Shown here in pieces: positions 13,917-22,347 of a stretch of DNA of 36,330 nucleotides. The position numbers were made by a program, and so were the translations under genes. The stretch spans positions 1 through 36,330 of the forward strand of contig JAKBCS010000043.1 of assembly GCA_021807595.1 (NCBI GenBank), in the 5' to 3' direction. Position 1 is the stretch's first letter. Each line of letters begins with the position of its first letter. The notes under the pieces were generated by a model. The model was not told the DNA's origin. It saw only the letters and a list, made by a program, of their open reading frames with translations, and did no database searches. This DNA is from Planctomycetota bacterium. GTDB taxonomy: Bacteria; Planctomycetota; Planctomycetia; Gemmatales; Gemmataceae.

Positions 13917-16448
13917 TTGCACCAAGCCAAGCGGACCTACCGGAGTCCAGACTTCGCTCGGTTTAGGGTCGCGTTGCAACTGACATCGTTCGCGGTGTTT
14001 TTGTTGGTCGTCTGGCAATGGCGGCAGGCGGAACGTCGCGCGGCTACCGAGGGTGAGGCGGCTCTTGCGGTTCGGGAAGAAGCGGCGCGCGAAAACAAGG
14101 CTCGGCTTCAGGCGCAACGTCTGGTTGCTCGCAACGCGCTATCCGAGGGCGCGGGGCTGTGCGAAACCGGCGAAACGGCGCGCGGCCTGCTGTGGATGGC
14201 GCACGCCGTGGAGTTGGCCGAAGCGGATGGCGACGACGACTTGGCACGCGCCGCCCGCCTCAACCTTGCGGCTTGGCAGCCGTACCTCGTTCGCCTTCAA
14301 GCCGATTTGGTCCATGCGGGTAAAGGGTGCTGTGCGACCTTCGCCGCCGATGGTTCCCTGGCGACAACCGGAGGCGAAGATAAAACGGTTCGGCTGTGGG
14401 ACCGCGAGGGTCGGCCGCGAGGCAAGCCTTTGGTCCATCGCTTACCCGTCTGGCTTGCCGCGTTTAGCCCCGATGGGAAAACGCTGCTGACGGGCAGCGG
14501 CAGCAGCGAGGGTGGCGAAGGATGTTTATGGGATGTCGCCACCGGCCGATTGATGGCCTCGTGGCCCCACGCCAGCCGGGTGTTGACCGCGACTTTTCAT
14601 CCTACCGGAGCGACGTGTCTAACGCTTTCCGTCGATGCGGCCGTCGTTCGGAGCGTTCCGGACGGCAAACAATTGGGACGGACCATCGAACATCCTCGAC
14701 CCGCGCGAACGATGCCGGAATCCCCAACACCCTCAATCGGAGGCTTCCGTCCCGACGGCAAACTCGTGTACACCGCCGGCGAGGATGGCACCGTCCGATT
14801 TTGGAATGCGGAGACGGGCGAGCCGCAAGGCAAGACGCTCCGCGCCGGCTCACCCATTCTGGCGGCCGCGTTTAGTCCGGATTCACGCACTCTGCTAATC
14901 GGTTGTGTCGATGGAAAGGCTCGTCTGTGGGATGTGGACGCCGGCTTGCCGCGCAGCCCTCTCATGGTGCATCGCGGTCGGGTTCGCGCTGTCGCCTTCA
15001 GCCCCGACGGCGCGCTTGCCGCCACGGCCAGCGCCATTCAAGAAGTGAACTTTCAAACCCGGACGACCACGATCGGAGGCGGGGAGGTTCAACTTTGGCG
15101 CGTGCCGACCGGCGAGGCGATCGGGCAGCCGTTGCCGCATCCCAAACCCGTCGAGTCGCTGGCGTTCAGTCCCAAAGGACGCCGACTGTTGACCGGCTGC
15201 GAAGATGGCGATGCCCGCATGTTTCTCATTGCCAGCGGCGAGCTGATGGCCAAATTGCCCTCCAATGGGGGGATGATTGCGCAGGTGGCGTTTCGGAGCG
15301 ACGGCGAGGGCTGCTCGATCTCTTGCATCGGAGGAAAATCCACGAGCGGCGCTCGGCTCTGGAGCGTCGCGCCCGAAGATGGCCTGCCGCGCCTCCTGCT
15401 GCACGGCGAGACCGTACGCACCCTGGGCTTCAGTCCCGATGGCAGCGCGCTCTTTTCCGGAGGAGACGACCGCGTCGGCCGACTTTGGGAAGTGGCGACG
15501 GGTCGGCCTCATGGATCGCCGATGCCCCATAAGTATCCCATCACCCTCGCCGTCTTCAGCCCCGATGGTCGGTCTCTCTTCACGACTTGCGAGGGGGTCG
15601 AGCAATCGAGCGGGCCGGTGAGACTCCGCTGGTCTTCCGCCTTTTGGGAGTTGGCCGCCGGACGCAAAAGTCTCGACCTGCGCGTGCCGCGTCGCCCCGT
15701 TTGCGCCGCCTTTTGCGATGGGGGCCGCGCGCTGGTCGTCGGCGACAGCGCAGGAGAAGTGCAATTGTACGACGCCTCCACCGGCAAACCCCTCGGCCCG
15801 CCGCTGATGGGGCGAGGTTCGATCCATACGCTCGCGTTCGATGGCAATGGGCAAACCCTCTTGACCGGCGAGAATGGTCGAGCCGTTCTCTACGACTGGA
15901 AGGGGCGGCGAGAGCGAAAGCGGTTGCCGTTCGGTGATTCCGCCGTCGAGGCGCACTTCTGCCCCGACGGACGCGGTCTCCTGCTCGTGTCGAACGGGTT
16001 CGCGCGGGTTTGGGACCGCGAGGGCGACGAGTGCAAAACCCCGCCGCTCTTCCACACCGAGGGTGGCATCCATCGTCTTTCGTTCGGTCCCGATGGCTGC
16101 GGCATTCTTATCAGCGACGGCGAGAATCGAGCGCGCTTGTGGGACATTGCCACCGGCAAACGCATCGGTCCCGCGCCGGGACAATCGGACACTCCTCTGG
16201 TCGCCTTCAGTCCGAGCGGACAGCATTTTGCGGTCGGCGGCAAGTACGGGCGGATCGCGCTGTGGCAATCGCCTCTGCCGATGCGAGGCAGCGCGGAACG
16301 ACTGCGATTGTGGACCGAAGCGCTTGCCGGTCTGGAACTCGACTCGCAAGAGATTGCCCATCCCCTCAACGCTCTCCAACTCCAACGCCGCCGCGCTCGT
16401 CTCCACGAACGGGGAGGCGGTCCCGAACGGGCGATGCCCAACGAATGA
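13917..16448 (+). CDS. Membrane-anchored WD40-repeat protein without kinase domain
   Basis: 843 residues. One transmembrane helix (about 20-38, LTSFAVFLLVVWQW) is followed by an Ala/Glu/Arg-rich coiled coil (about 40-75), a helical section with GLCETGETARGLLWMAHAVELA (seen in two helices), and then about 12 WD40 repeats to the end. Repeats carry the pattern 'AFSPDGxxLLTGxxDGxxRLWD' (e.g. LATTGGEDKTVRLWD, FSGGDDRVGRLWE, LISDGENRARLWD), folding into one or two propellers. In planctomycetes this layout normally follows a Ser/Thr kinase domain; here none is present, so it may be a scaffold. Start: TTG at 13917, with GAGGAG 8 bases upstream; GTG at 13908 is the alternative. It stands alone, 138 bases after the BshC-like gene. 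Confidence 0.83.
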   Translation: MHQAKRTYRSPDFARFRVALQLTSFAVFLLVVWQWRQAERRAATEGEAALAVREEAARENKARLQAQRLVARNALSEGAGLCETGETARGLLWMAHAVELAEADGDDDLARAARLNLAAWQPYLVRLQADLVHAGKGCCATFAADGSLATTGGEDKTVRLWDREGRPRGKPLVHRLPVWLAAFSPDGKTLLTGSGSSEGGEGCLWDVATGRLMASWPHASRVLTATFHPTGATCLTLSVDAAVVRSVPDGKQLGRTIEHPRPARTMPESPTPSIGGFRPDGKLVYTAGEDGTVRFWNAETGEPQGKTLRAGSPILAAAFSPDSRTLLIGCVDGKARLWDVDAGLPRSPLMVHRGRVRAVAFSPDGALAATASAIQEVNFQTRTTTIGGGEVQLWRVPTGEAIGQPLPHPKPVESLAFSPKGRRLLTGCEDGDARMFLIASGELMAKLPSNGGMIAQVAFRSDGEGCSISCIGGKSTSGARLWSVAPEDGLPRLLLHGETVRTLGFSPDGSALFSGGDDRVGRLWEVATGRPHGSPMPHKYPITLAVFSPDGRSLFTTCEGVEQSSGPVRLRWSSAFWELAAGRKSLDLRVPRRPVCAAFCDGGRALVVGDSAGEVQLYDASTGKPLGPPLMGRGSIHTLAFDGNGQTLLTGENGRAVLYDWKGRRERKRLPFGDSAVEAHFCPDGRGLLLVSNGFARVWDREGDECKTPPLFHTEGGIHRLSFGPDGCGILISDGENRARLWDIATGKRIGPAPGQSDTPLVAFSPSGQHFAVGGKYGRIALWQSPLPMRGSAERLRLWTEALAGLELDSQEIAHPLNALQLQRRRARLHERGGGPERAMPNE

Positions 16449-16545
16449 TGCCGCTGAGGGCGTACGGGTCGGCTGCATCCGTGGTCGAATGCGCAGCCAC
16501 GGCCCGACGCTCGGTCCTCCCAGCCTGCATCGCTTCACCGCCTCG

Positions 16546-16842
16546 CTCAAGGGCTTATTACGATGCGTGCCCTGCGACTGTGCCATGATGCCGTCCCAGA
16601 CCACGCGCAAGGGCGGTCAGCGCTATCGCTATTACACCTGCGTCAACGCCCAAAAGCGCGGTTGGCAGAACTGTCCGTCCCAGTCGATCCCGGCAGCGGA
16701 GATCAAGCAAGTGGTGGTCGAGCAGATGCAGCGCTTGGGCCGCGATTCGCTGGTGCTGGAAAACATGCTGACGCAGGTGCGGCAGGAAGACGATGCCCGC
16801 CTAGTCGAGTGGGAGAGCGAAGCGCGCCGGTTGCCGAATGCG
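16546..16842 (+). pseudogene. Fragment of a large serine recombinase (zinc-ribbon region)
   Basis: In one frame the residues LKGLLRCVPCDCAM, then RYRYYTCVNAQKRGWQNCPS and IPAAEIKQVVVEQM, match the recombinase zinc beta-ribbon of large serine recombinases (Cys-x2-Cys ... Cys-x(n)-Cys). The catalytic N-terminal domain and most of the C-terminal coiled coil are missing. There is no start codon with a ribosome binding site, and the frame runs at about 16842 into sequence that belongs to an integrase on the other strand. It is a dead remnant, lying right behind the WD40 gene. Confidence 0.75.
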
Positions 16843-17085
16843 TCCGATGCGTTGGTTGACGACGCCTCTGCAAAGTCCGGCGTCGATCATTTTTTCGCGG
16901 ACGGGTTTAAGGGCCAAAGGCCCGAAGTCTTTGGCAAGCGTGTGGCCGTACAATTCCCGCAACGGCTTCAAGGAATAGCGGTAATCGCTCAATTCGTTGG
17001 TGGGATTGCCGTCTCGATCCAGCCGCGTCGGTCAACGTTACGACGGCTTGCCCCGACGGTTTGTGGTACCGATACGAAGGGATAC
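16838..17085 (-). pseudogene. Remnant of a tyrosine recombinase (phage-type integrase)
   Basis: Two pieces on the minus strand in different frames. First, IPSYRYHKPSGQAVVTL (about 17085-17035) is typical of the N-terminus of planctomycete integrases. Second, DGNPTNELSDYRYSLKPL followed by RELYGHTLAKDFGPLAL and GLCRGVVNQRIGRIR (about 17012-16838) is the core-binding (SAM-like) domain. The stretch normally between them is deleted, with a frame change. The whole catalytic domain (R...HxxR...Y) is absent, cut off where the serine recombinase fragment begins. It sits about 130 bases from the 3' end of tRNA-His, the classic place for an integrase gene of an element inserted in a tRNA. Confidence 0.75.
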
Positions 17086-17217
17086 CGCGAGGTCGTACTC
17101 TGAGAACAGCCCTTTCCGAGTTTTGCGGAAGGTTCCGCATAATTCGGGTTTTAAGGCCGCTCTCTTGACCGCCAAGAGGTACGCTTAAGTTGCGTTCGGC
17201 AAAGGAGTTATCTAGAG

Positions 17218-17292
17218 GGTGGGTGACGGGATTCGAACCCGCGACTTTCAGAGCCACAGTCTGACGCTCTAACCATCTGAGCTACACCCACC
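17218..17292 (-). tRNA. tRNA-His (anticodon GTG)
   Basis: Reverse strand cloverleaf. The acceptor stem GTGGGTG pairs with CACCCAC; an extra G at position -1 faces discriminator C73, the identity marks of tRNA-His. D arm GCTC...GAGC; anticodon arm TCAGA-CTGTGGC-TCTGA with anticodon GTG; variable loop AAGTC; T arm GCGGG-TTCGAAT-CCCGT. The CCA end is not encoded. It lies 56 bases downstream of the solute-binding protein gene on the same strand. Its 3' end borders the integrase remnant. Confidence 0.96.
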
Positions 17293-17348
17293 AGACGTTT
17301 GAATTATAGCCGATTTCACGATGTTGACAAGATGGCCGATTCGAGACG

Positions 17349-20123
17349 CTACTTGTACCGCACGCGCCATTGCTCGACATCGACGAAGACTTGCGACGCC
17401 TCCAATGCCGAGGGTTGTACTTCGCGCCGATAGGCCAACAGAGGATCGAGCTGCCAGAGGGGGACGAACGGCATTTCCTCGTTCAGCAGCGCGTGAATCT
17501 GACATTGATAGAGGCGGAACTCGGCGAAATTGCGATAATTCCCCTCCTTTGCGAGCAAGTTCAAGAGCGAAGATTGAGCGAACTTGAACGCGCTTTTATC
17601 TCCGTCCGTGCCGGGAGGCGGACCCAACAGGGGAGCCAACCAAAAACTCTCGTCTGGAAAATCGTACGAATAGTACGCGAGATCGTAATCTTGCGTTAGC
17701 TCCACGTCCTCGCGCAATTGGTATGCCGAACAAGGAGCAAGCTCCAACTCGATCCCCGTAAACTCTTTGACATTTGCCGCCAACCCTTTCATGGCCTCTT
17801 CTAAAACGGGATCGCCGCTGGGATACTTCAGCTTCAACGTCCCCACCTTCGCGCCGTGGCTTAAGGTTCGCGCTTTATCGGGGTCGTGGAGGTCCATCCC
17901 ACTCTTGTTGGCGCGGTCGCGCACATTCGGATTGCAGGCCCACGAACCGGACGGGAACGGGCCATAGAGGACGCGATGGAGATTCTCCTTCGGGGCCGCG
18001 CGGAAGTACTTGTCCAGCAACGCCTCGCGGTTGACGGCGAACGCCAGCGCGCGGCGGAGTTTGGCGTCCGGCAGATGGCTCGTGTTAATCGCCAAGAAGT
18101 AAATCCGTCGATTCGGCGTCGTCTTCGACGGGAGCGGCACTTCGATCGACAGTGCCCCAGAGCGTTGTTTCTCGCGCAGTTCCTCTGCTTCCTTGGCCGT
18201 CAGGTCGAGGACGAGATCCAGTTTCCCCTCGGCCAATTCGTCCGCGGGCTTCGTGTACGAATAGAAGCGTATCTCTTGAATGTGCGGCGCGCCGCGCTTT
18301 GCCGGACGCAGGCCGTAGGAGGAATTCGCGGTAAAAATGACACAAGGGCGATTCTTTTCGTCGGATTGTCGTGGATCGAGTCGATAGGGGCCGCTCGTCA
18401 CGGGATGGCGAGCGAACTCCTCGCCGAGAACCTCTCGATCGCGCGGCAAGATTTTGAACGACATTAACGCCAACGGATCGAGGAAGCCTTGCTTCATGCG
18501 TACCGTCACTTCAAACGGGTTGCTCTTTCGCTCCAAGTCCGCGAGTAGTTCGCCCCAAACGCGCGACCGACCGACGCCCTTGCCGTTTTGCAGCAGTTTC
18601 AGCGAAAAATCGAGATCGGTGGAGTTCAGGCGTTGTCCGTCGGACCAAAAGGCGTTGCGCGGCAAGTCGAAACGTCGGCCCAACGGCGCGACCTTGGGAC
18701 GCGACTGAGCCAAGCCGGGAACATAGCGGAAGCCGCCCGCATCGTCGGAGACGCGTTTGACCAAACTCTCGAAAAGCAAATCGACGGCTCGCCATTCGTT
18801 GTCGGTACATGCGCGCGCGGGAGAGAGATTGAGCGGCAGTCCACCGCGCACGCCGACGCGCAAGATGGGATGTTCCAGGTTTAGCCGTCTCTCGATGGCT
18901 TGCAGTTCCGGTAATTGCGGCCACGCCTCTTTGGCCCGTTCCACATAGCCCTGGGCCTGTTGGAGTTTCTTGGGATCGGAGCCATCGCCGATCAACTCGT
19001 TGGCGATCCGCAGCAAGTCTTTGGCATTGGCAATAAGAAGATCGCTAATCGGTTGAAAGGCCGGATTATTGGGAAACTCGCGCTCCAAGTCGGCCAGGCC
19101 CTTCAGAGCCTGTTGCTTCTTCGCCGCGCTGCCGGTTGGGTCTTTCAAGGCGCTTTGAATCATGTCGGCCACGGGTCGAAAGATTCGCGCTCGATCCTCG
19201 GAGGAGGGATAGGCGATCGCCAGTCGATGCGCTCGCTCCAAGACGCGATCCCAATTTTTTTCGTCGGCGAGTACCTTAATCTGAACCAGCATCACCTCGT
19301 CGAGCAGTTGCTTGCGCAGCGCCGACTCAATCGGTCTCCACTCGTCGTTGCCGCGCTGGCCGGTTTCTTTGGCCGACTCGTGCCAGCGCAAAACCGCCGA
19401 CAGAACTTGCTCGGCGGAAGTCAACGTGTCGTAGCGAGAGAGAAAAAGAGGATCGTCCCGCTCGCGCCGGTCGTAGTCTTCTTGGAGAAAGCGTCGCACG
19501 GCATCGCGGGCAATTTCCTCGTAAGGTCGGACGAATACCAGCGACTCCAAAAGAGGTTCGTAAGGCTTGCCCGGTTGCCAATTGTCTAAAAAAGGCGTGA
19601 AGCGAAGCCTTCTGTGACGGAGATTCGGCTCGTTGCCGAGATAGTAAGCGATTGGAACGATGTTGTCTTCGCGCTGCGTTCGCTCTCCCGATTTGGTGAC
19701 GCGGGGCGTCGGCTTGTAAAAGGCGACATCGTGAGGAACGGCCAACTCAAGAAAGAGTTTCTTCAATGCCTTATGATTCGTTTGCTCGGCCAACAAGCTC
19801 AGATCGGTACCGGCGGCCGCATCCTTGACGCGCGGCGGCGTGGTTTTGTCTTTCGGCGTCTCCTCTTCCTCCACGCGAATGACTTTGGGTTTCGATTTCT
19901 TCCGCGGCGCGTCTTCCTCTTCTTCGCCCCTTTTCTTTTTGCCGGTAGGCACCTTGGCCTTGGGCGCTTCCTCTTCCTCTTCGACTCTCGGTTTCTTCTG
20001 GGCCGGAGCCTGGCCGCGAAGATCGGCGGACTTCCAGACGCCGAACATTCCGACGGCGAGCAGCACGACCGCCAACCCGGTTCGTATCCATTGAGGAGAA
20101 GCGTATTGAGAAATCGGCATCAT
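17349..20123 (-). CDS. Membrane-anchored family 5 extracellular solute-binding protein with long N-terminal extension
   Basis: 924 residues, far longer than the usual 500-600. A single hydrophobic helix (about 14-32, TGLAVVLLAVGMFGVW) acts as signal or anchor. Then come a low-complexity stretch of Glu/Lys clusters (about 45-105), a helical region (about 110-420, with TPR-like features), and an SBP_bac_5 domain (about 425-915). Family marks are FWSDGQRLNSTDLDFSLKLL, VTSGPYRL, INTSHLPDAKLRRALAFAVNR, and the final EEMPFVPLWQ. Such proteins deliver peptides or nickel to ABC permeases, but no permease or ATPase gene is nearby, so an orphan receptor or a changed role is possible. Start: ATG at 20123 with GATGGAAAC before it. 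tRNA-His follows on the same strand. Confidence 0.85.
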   Translation of the reverse strand: MMPISQYASPQWIRTGLAVVLLAVGMFGVWKSADLRGQAPAQKKPRVEEEEEAPKAKVPTGKKKRGEEEEDAPRKKSKPKVIRVEEEETPKDKTTPPRVKDAAAGTDLSLLAEQTNHKALKKLFLELAVPHDVAFYKPTPRVTKSGERTQREDNIVPIAYYLGNEPNLRHRRLRFTPFLDNWQPGKPYEPLLESLVFVRPYEEIARDAVRRFLQEDYDRRERDDPLFLSRYDTLTSAEQVLSAVLRWHESAKETGQRGNDEWRPIESALRKQLLDEVMLVQIKVLADEKNWDRVLERAHRLAIAYPSSEDRARIFRPVADMIQSALKDPTGSAAKKQQALKGLADLEREFPNNPAFQPISDLLIANAKDLLRIANELIGDGSDPKKLQQAQGYVERAKEAWPQLPELQAIERRLNLEHPILRVGVRGGLPLNLSPARACTDNEWRAVDLLFESLVKRVSDDAGGFRYVPGLAQSRPKVAPLGRRFDLPRNAFWSDGQRLNSTDLDFSLKLLQNGKGVGRSRVWGELLADLERKSNPFEVTVRMKQGFLDPLALMSFKILPRDREVLGEEFARHPVTSGPYRLDPRQSDEKNRPCVIFTANSSYGLRPAKRGAPHIQEIRFYSYTKPADELAEGKLDLVLDLTAKEAEELREKQRSGALSIEVPLPSKTTPNRRIYFLAINTSHLPDAKLRRALAFAVNREALLDKYFRAAPKENLHRVLYGPFPSGSWACNPNVRDRANKSGMDLHDPDKARTLSHGAKVGTLKLKYPSGDPVLEEAMKGLAANVKEFTGIELELAPCSAYQLREDVELTQDYDLAYYSYDFPDESFWLAPLLGPPPGTDGDKSAFKFAQSSLLNLLAKEGNYRNFAEFRLYQCQIHALLNEEMPFVPLWQLDPLLAYRREVQPSALEASQVFVDVEQWRVRYK

Positions 20124-20172
20124 GTTTCCATCTCATCGCGCGGAACGCGAGTGGCCTAGTTCGACTCTTCTA

Positions 20173-20178
20173 ATTATA
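20173..20178 (-). promoter_or_regulatory. Candidate -10 box for the solute-binding protein gene
   Basis: A perfect TATAAT on the minus strand, about 50 bases before ATG 20123. The best -35 candidate (TTGTGG) is 19 bases upstream, longer than ideal. The spacer contains the imperfect palindrome GCGAGGAGATCTCTTCGC, a possible operator. Confidence 0.4.
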
Positions 20179-20307
20179 CCGCGAAGAGATCTCCTCGCCA
20201 CAAGTCCACTTTTGGATTCCGGGGAACTGCCGCCCCTGCGCGAGCCGAGAACATCGTCTGCCGGATCGCGAGAAACCGCTCGACGGAGGACGCCGCCGAT
20301 CCGTCGG

Positions 20308-21165
20308 TCATTTGGGGAAGAAGAACGTCTCCGCCGTGCGCCGCAGCAACCATTCTTTCTCCGATGCGTCGAGAAAGTCCAAGCGCTTGCCGATGAGTTC
20401 GATGCTGTCGGCGTACTTGTGATCCTCCACCTGAAACGGACAATCGCTCTCCCACATGCACCGTTCGACGCCGAAAGCCCCAATCACTTTGCGGATCAGC
20501 GGTCCCAGATCGGTGTACGGCGGCTTCTTCGCGCCCAGAGCGTAGAATGCGCCGAGCTTGACCATCACTTTTTTCTGTTTGGCCAATGCGCACAACGCCT
20601 TCACGTCGTCGTCGCGAACGGTGCCGTCCGCGCCGATTCGGCAGAGATGGTCGAGGATGACTGGAGCGCCAGGATATTTGCGACACATGCGCTCCACTTC
20701 GGGCAGTCCGTCGGGGTTGATGAGGCAAGCGATGGCTCGATTACTTTTGGCAGCGGTGGCGAACATCTTGTCGTACCCGGCGGCGCGCAGCCAATTCTGC
20801 CCCTTGCCTTCATTCGGCTTGATTCCCCGTTCCAGGCCGGGATAGATGCGGAAAGCGCGCACCCCCTTTTTCGCCAACTCACCCATAAGACGATCCGGCG
20901 ACTCTCCGCTCGGGTCGATGACTGCCGTGCCGCAAAAGACTTTTTTGTGCAGCCCGATCATGTCCAGCATGTAGCTGTTGTCGAAACCGTAAAAGCTCAT
21001 CTGAATGAGATTGACGCGCTCGACTCCCGCCGCTTTCGTGTGTTGGAACAGATCGTCCGGCGTGAAGTGTTTGGGCTTCATGTCTTCGGGTTTGAAGCCG
21101 CGTGCCAGGGGATAATGAATCGTGTCGTCGGTCCAAATGTGAACGTGCGCGTCGATAAAGCCCAT
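20308..21165 (-). CDS. Amidohydrolase-family TIM-barrel hydrolase (Amidohydro_2)
   Basis: 285 residues. The metal site is recognisable: N-terminal GFIDAHVHIW (HxH motif), a central His in VILDHLCRIG, and a late Asp in CMWESDCPFQ, as in the Amidohydro_2 group (e.g. 2-pyrone-4,6-dicarboxylate lactonase, uronate and aromatic-acid lactonases or decarboxylases). It lacks a signal peptide, so it is cytoplasmic. Reaction class: metal-dependent hydrolysis or decarboxylation; the substrate is unknown. ATG at 21165 has AAGGAAAAA upstream. It is separated by about 185 bases from the solute-binding protein gene downstream and by a palindromic repeat from the TIGR03000 gene upstream, so it is probably transcribed alone. 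Confidence 0.83.
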   Translation of the reverse strand: MGFIDAHVHIWTDDTIHYPLARGFKPEDMKPKHFTPDDLFQHTKAAGVERVNLIQMSFYGFDNSYMLDMIGLHKKVFCGTAVIDPSGESPDRLMGELAKKGVRAFRIYPGLERGIKPNEGKGQNWLRAAGYDKMFATAAKSNRAIACLINPDGLPEVERMCRKYPGAPVILDHLCRIGADGTVRDDDVKALCALAKQKKVMVKLGAFYALGAKKPPYTDLGPLIRKVIGAFGVERCMWESDCPFQVEDHKYADSIELIGKRLDFLDASEKEWLLRRTAETFFFPK

Positions 21166-21214
21166 CGATTTTTCCTTGGGTTGCGCGGGCCGTTGGTGGA
21201 ATCAGAGACCAGCT

Positions 21215-21280
21215 GCAATGCCCCCCACCCCAACCCCTCTCTCCCGGAGGTACGGGGGGACAGGGGCTTGTCGGATCGCC
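21215..21280. repeat. Copy of the dispersed palindromic element
   Basis: The minus strand reads CGACAAGCCCCTGTCCCC, CCGTAC, CTCCGGGAGAGAGGGG, then GGGGTGGGGGG. This matches the copies at 488-622, 8225-8267 and 9005-9068. The outer end TCGGATCGCC (21271-21280) is identical to 613-622. It lies 3 bases from the stop of the TIGR03000 gene and may act as its terminator. Confidence 0.6.
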
Positions 21281-21282
21281 CC

Positions 21283-21993
21283 TCAGCGCGGCCGACGTTG
21301 TAAGTAAGCGGCCTCAATGCTTCCGGCTTGAACGGGGACCACTTGCGTTTGGCTGACCCAATGGCCGTCTTCAATCCACATGGCGCGAACGCGATAATTG
21401 TACTTTCGTTCGGGTTTCAGGGGTGGGGACTGAAAGCTGCGCGTCCGTCCCGTCAAGCGCGTGCGGGTATCCTCGACCCAAAGCAGCGCATGTTCGGGTA
21501 GATGAACGATCAAACCGGCGGACTCGGTGCGCGCTGTGCGTGGCTGTGGGCGAAGCGTCGCGATTTCCAGCGAGTATTTTTTCGGCTTGGCCAACGAGGT
21601 GTCGGCGGGGACGCGAATCGATTCGCTGTAGTCCTCAAAGTCCACTCGGTTCCACGGAAACGACTCCGCGGTAATCTCGGTCGTCGGTCGGCTTATGTTG
21701 GCGGAGTCTGGGCCTTGAGGTTCCCGCGTCGGGGAGAAGCGAGAATCATCGTAATCGTTGTCGGGTGAATACGAACTGGACTTTACGGAGGGAGCGGGGG
21801 GCGTCCCCGTTCTGCTGGGAGGCATGGAAGAGGGAACGATGGGATCCTTGGAACGGCGAACCTGAACGTAACCACCGTTGTAGTGGATCTCCGCAACTGC
21901 CACGGATCGACCCACTTCGAGCAGAGCTAAAATCGATAGACTCGTGCCGAGAACGATTGGGAGAAGGTTTGTGATTCCTCGATTGATTCGCAT
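21283..21993 (-). CDS. Exported protein with a C-terminal TIGR03000-type domain
   Basis: 236 residues. The N-terminal hydrophobic helix (about 8-33, LLPIVLGTSLSILALL) is a signal peptide or anchor. The region 45-145 is Pro/Ser/Thr/Asp-rich and probably disordered. The C-terminal about 65 residues match the small planctomycete-specific beta domain TIGR03000: IVHLPEHALLWVEDTRT, TRSFQSPPLKPERKYNYRVRA and HWVSQTQVVPVQAG (in family members 'a.lwVdG..T...G..R.F.SPpL.pG..Y.Y.v.A.w..dG'). Its function is unknown; it is presumably cell-surface or periplasmic. Start: ATG at 21993 with GGAGGGGAAAG 5 bases before it. It is monocistronic, with its own promoter at 22156-22184. Confidence 0.83.
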   Translation of the reverse strand: MRINRGITNLLPIVLGTSLSILALLEVGRSVAVAEIHYNGGYVQVRRSKDPIVPSSMPPSRTGTPPAPSVKSSSYSPDNDYDDSRFSPTREPQGPDSANISRPTTEITAESFPWNRVDFEDYSESIRVPADTSLAKPKKYSLEIATLRPQPRTARTESAGLIVHLPEHALLWVEDTRTRLTGRTRSFQSPPLKPERKYNYRVRAMWIEDGHWVSQTQVVPVQAGSIEAAYLQRRPR

Positions 21994-22347
21994 CGTCTTT
22001 CCCCTCCACAAGGCCGTCCGTACGGCCGAGAGTGTCTGGAGCGGTCCTAGCGCGCCGGGCGAGAACCCGAAGGAACGCGCGAGATGCCGATGTGCGGAAG
22101 TTTCCCCACATCTCTCTATTATTCTAATCGCTTCTGATGGAGTTGTTACATCTTTATTGTAGATACGCAACGGGAAGTTTGCAAGAGTATAACGATTTTT
22201 CCTTATGCGCTGCCAAAAGCACGAATCGAAGTGGCGCGGATTGTTTGCGTCAATCCGATTGGGCGGGATAGATCGAGTATCGGTCGGCCCGATCGCAACG
22301 AGCGTGTCGGATTGTCGCGTAGACCGAATTGAGAAGTCGGGCTGGAT
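21994..22347. other. Promoter region between fabH and the TIGR03000 gene
   Basis: 354 bases without a gene. The section 22125-22215 is clearly AT-rich and holds a good promoter. The rest (22220-22347) shows no distinct terminator for fabH. Confidence 0.55.
22156..22184 (-). promoter_or_regulatory. Sigma-70-like promoter for the TIGR03000 gene
   Basis: Minus strand TTGCAA (22179-22184), a 17-base spacer, then TACAAT (22156-22161), inside an AT-rich island. It predicts a transcript start near 22148 and a leader of about 155 bases. Confidence 0.6.

Noticed and set aside
14895-16610. 571-codon open frame on the minus strand
   Set aside because: It is antisense to the WD40 gene, has a repetitive Arg/Pro/Ala composition and no ribosome binding site or family similarity; long antisense frames are expected in GC-rich DNA.
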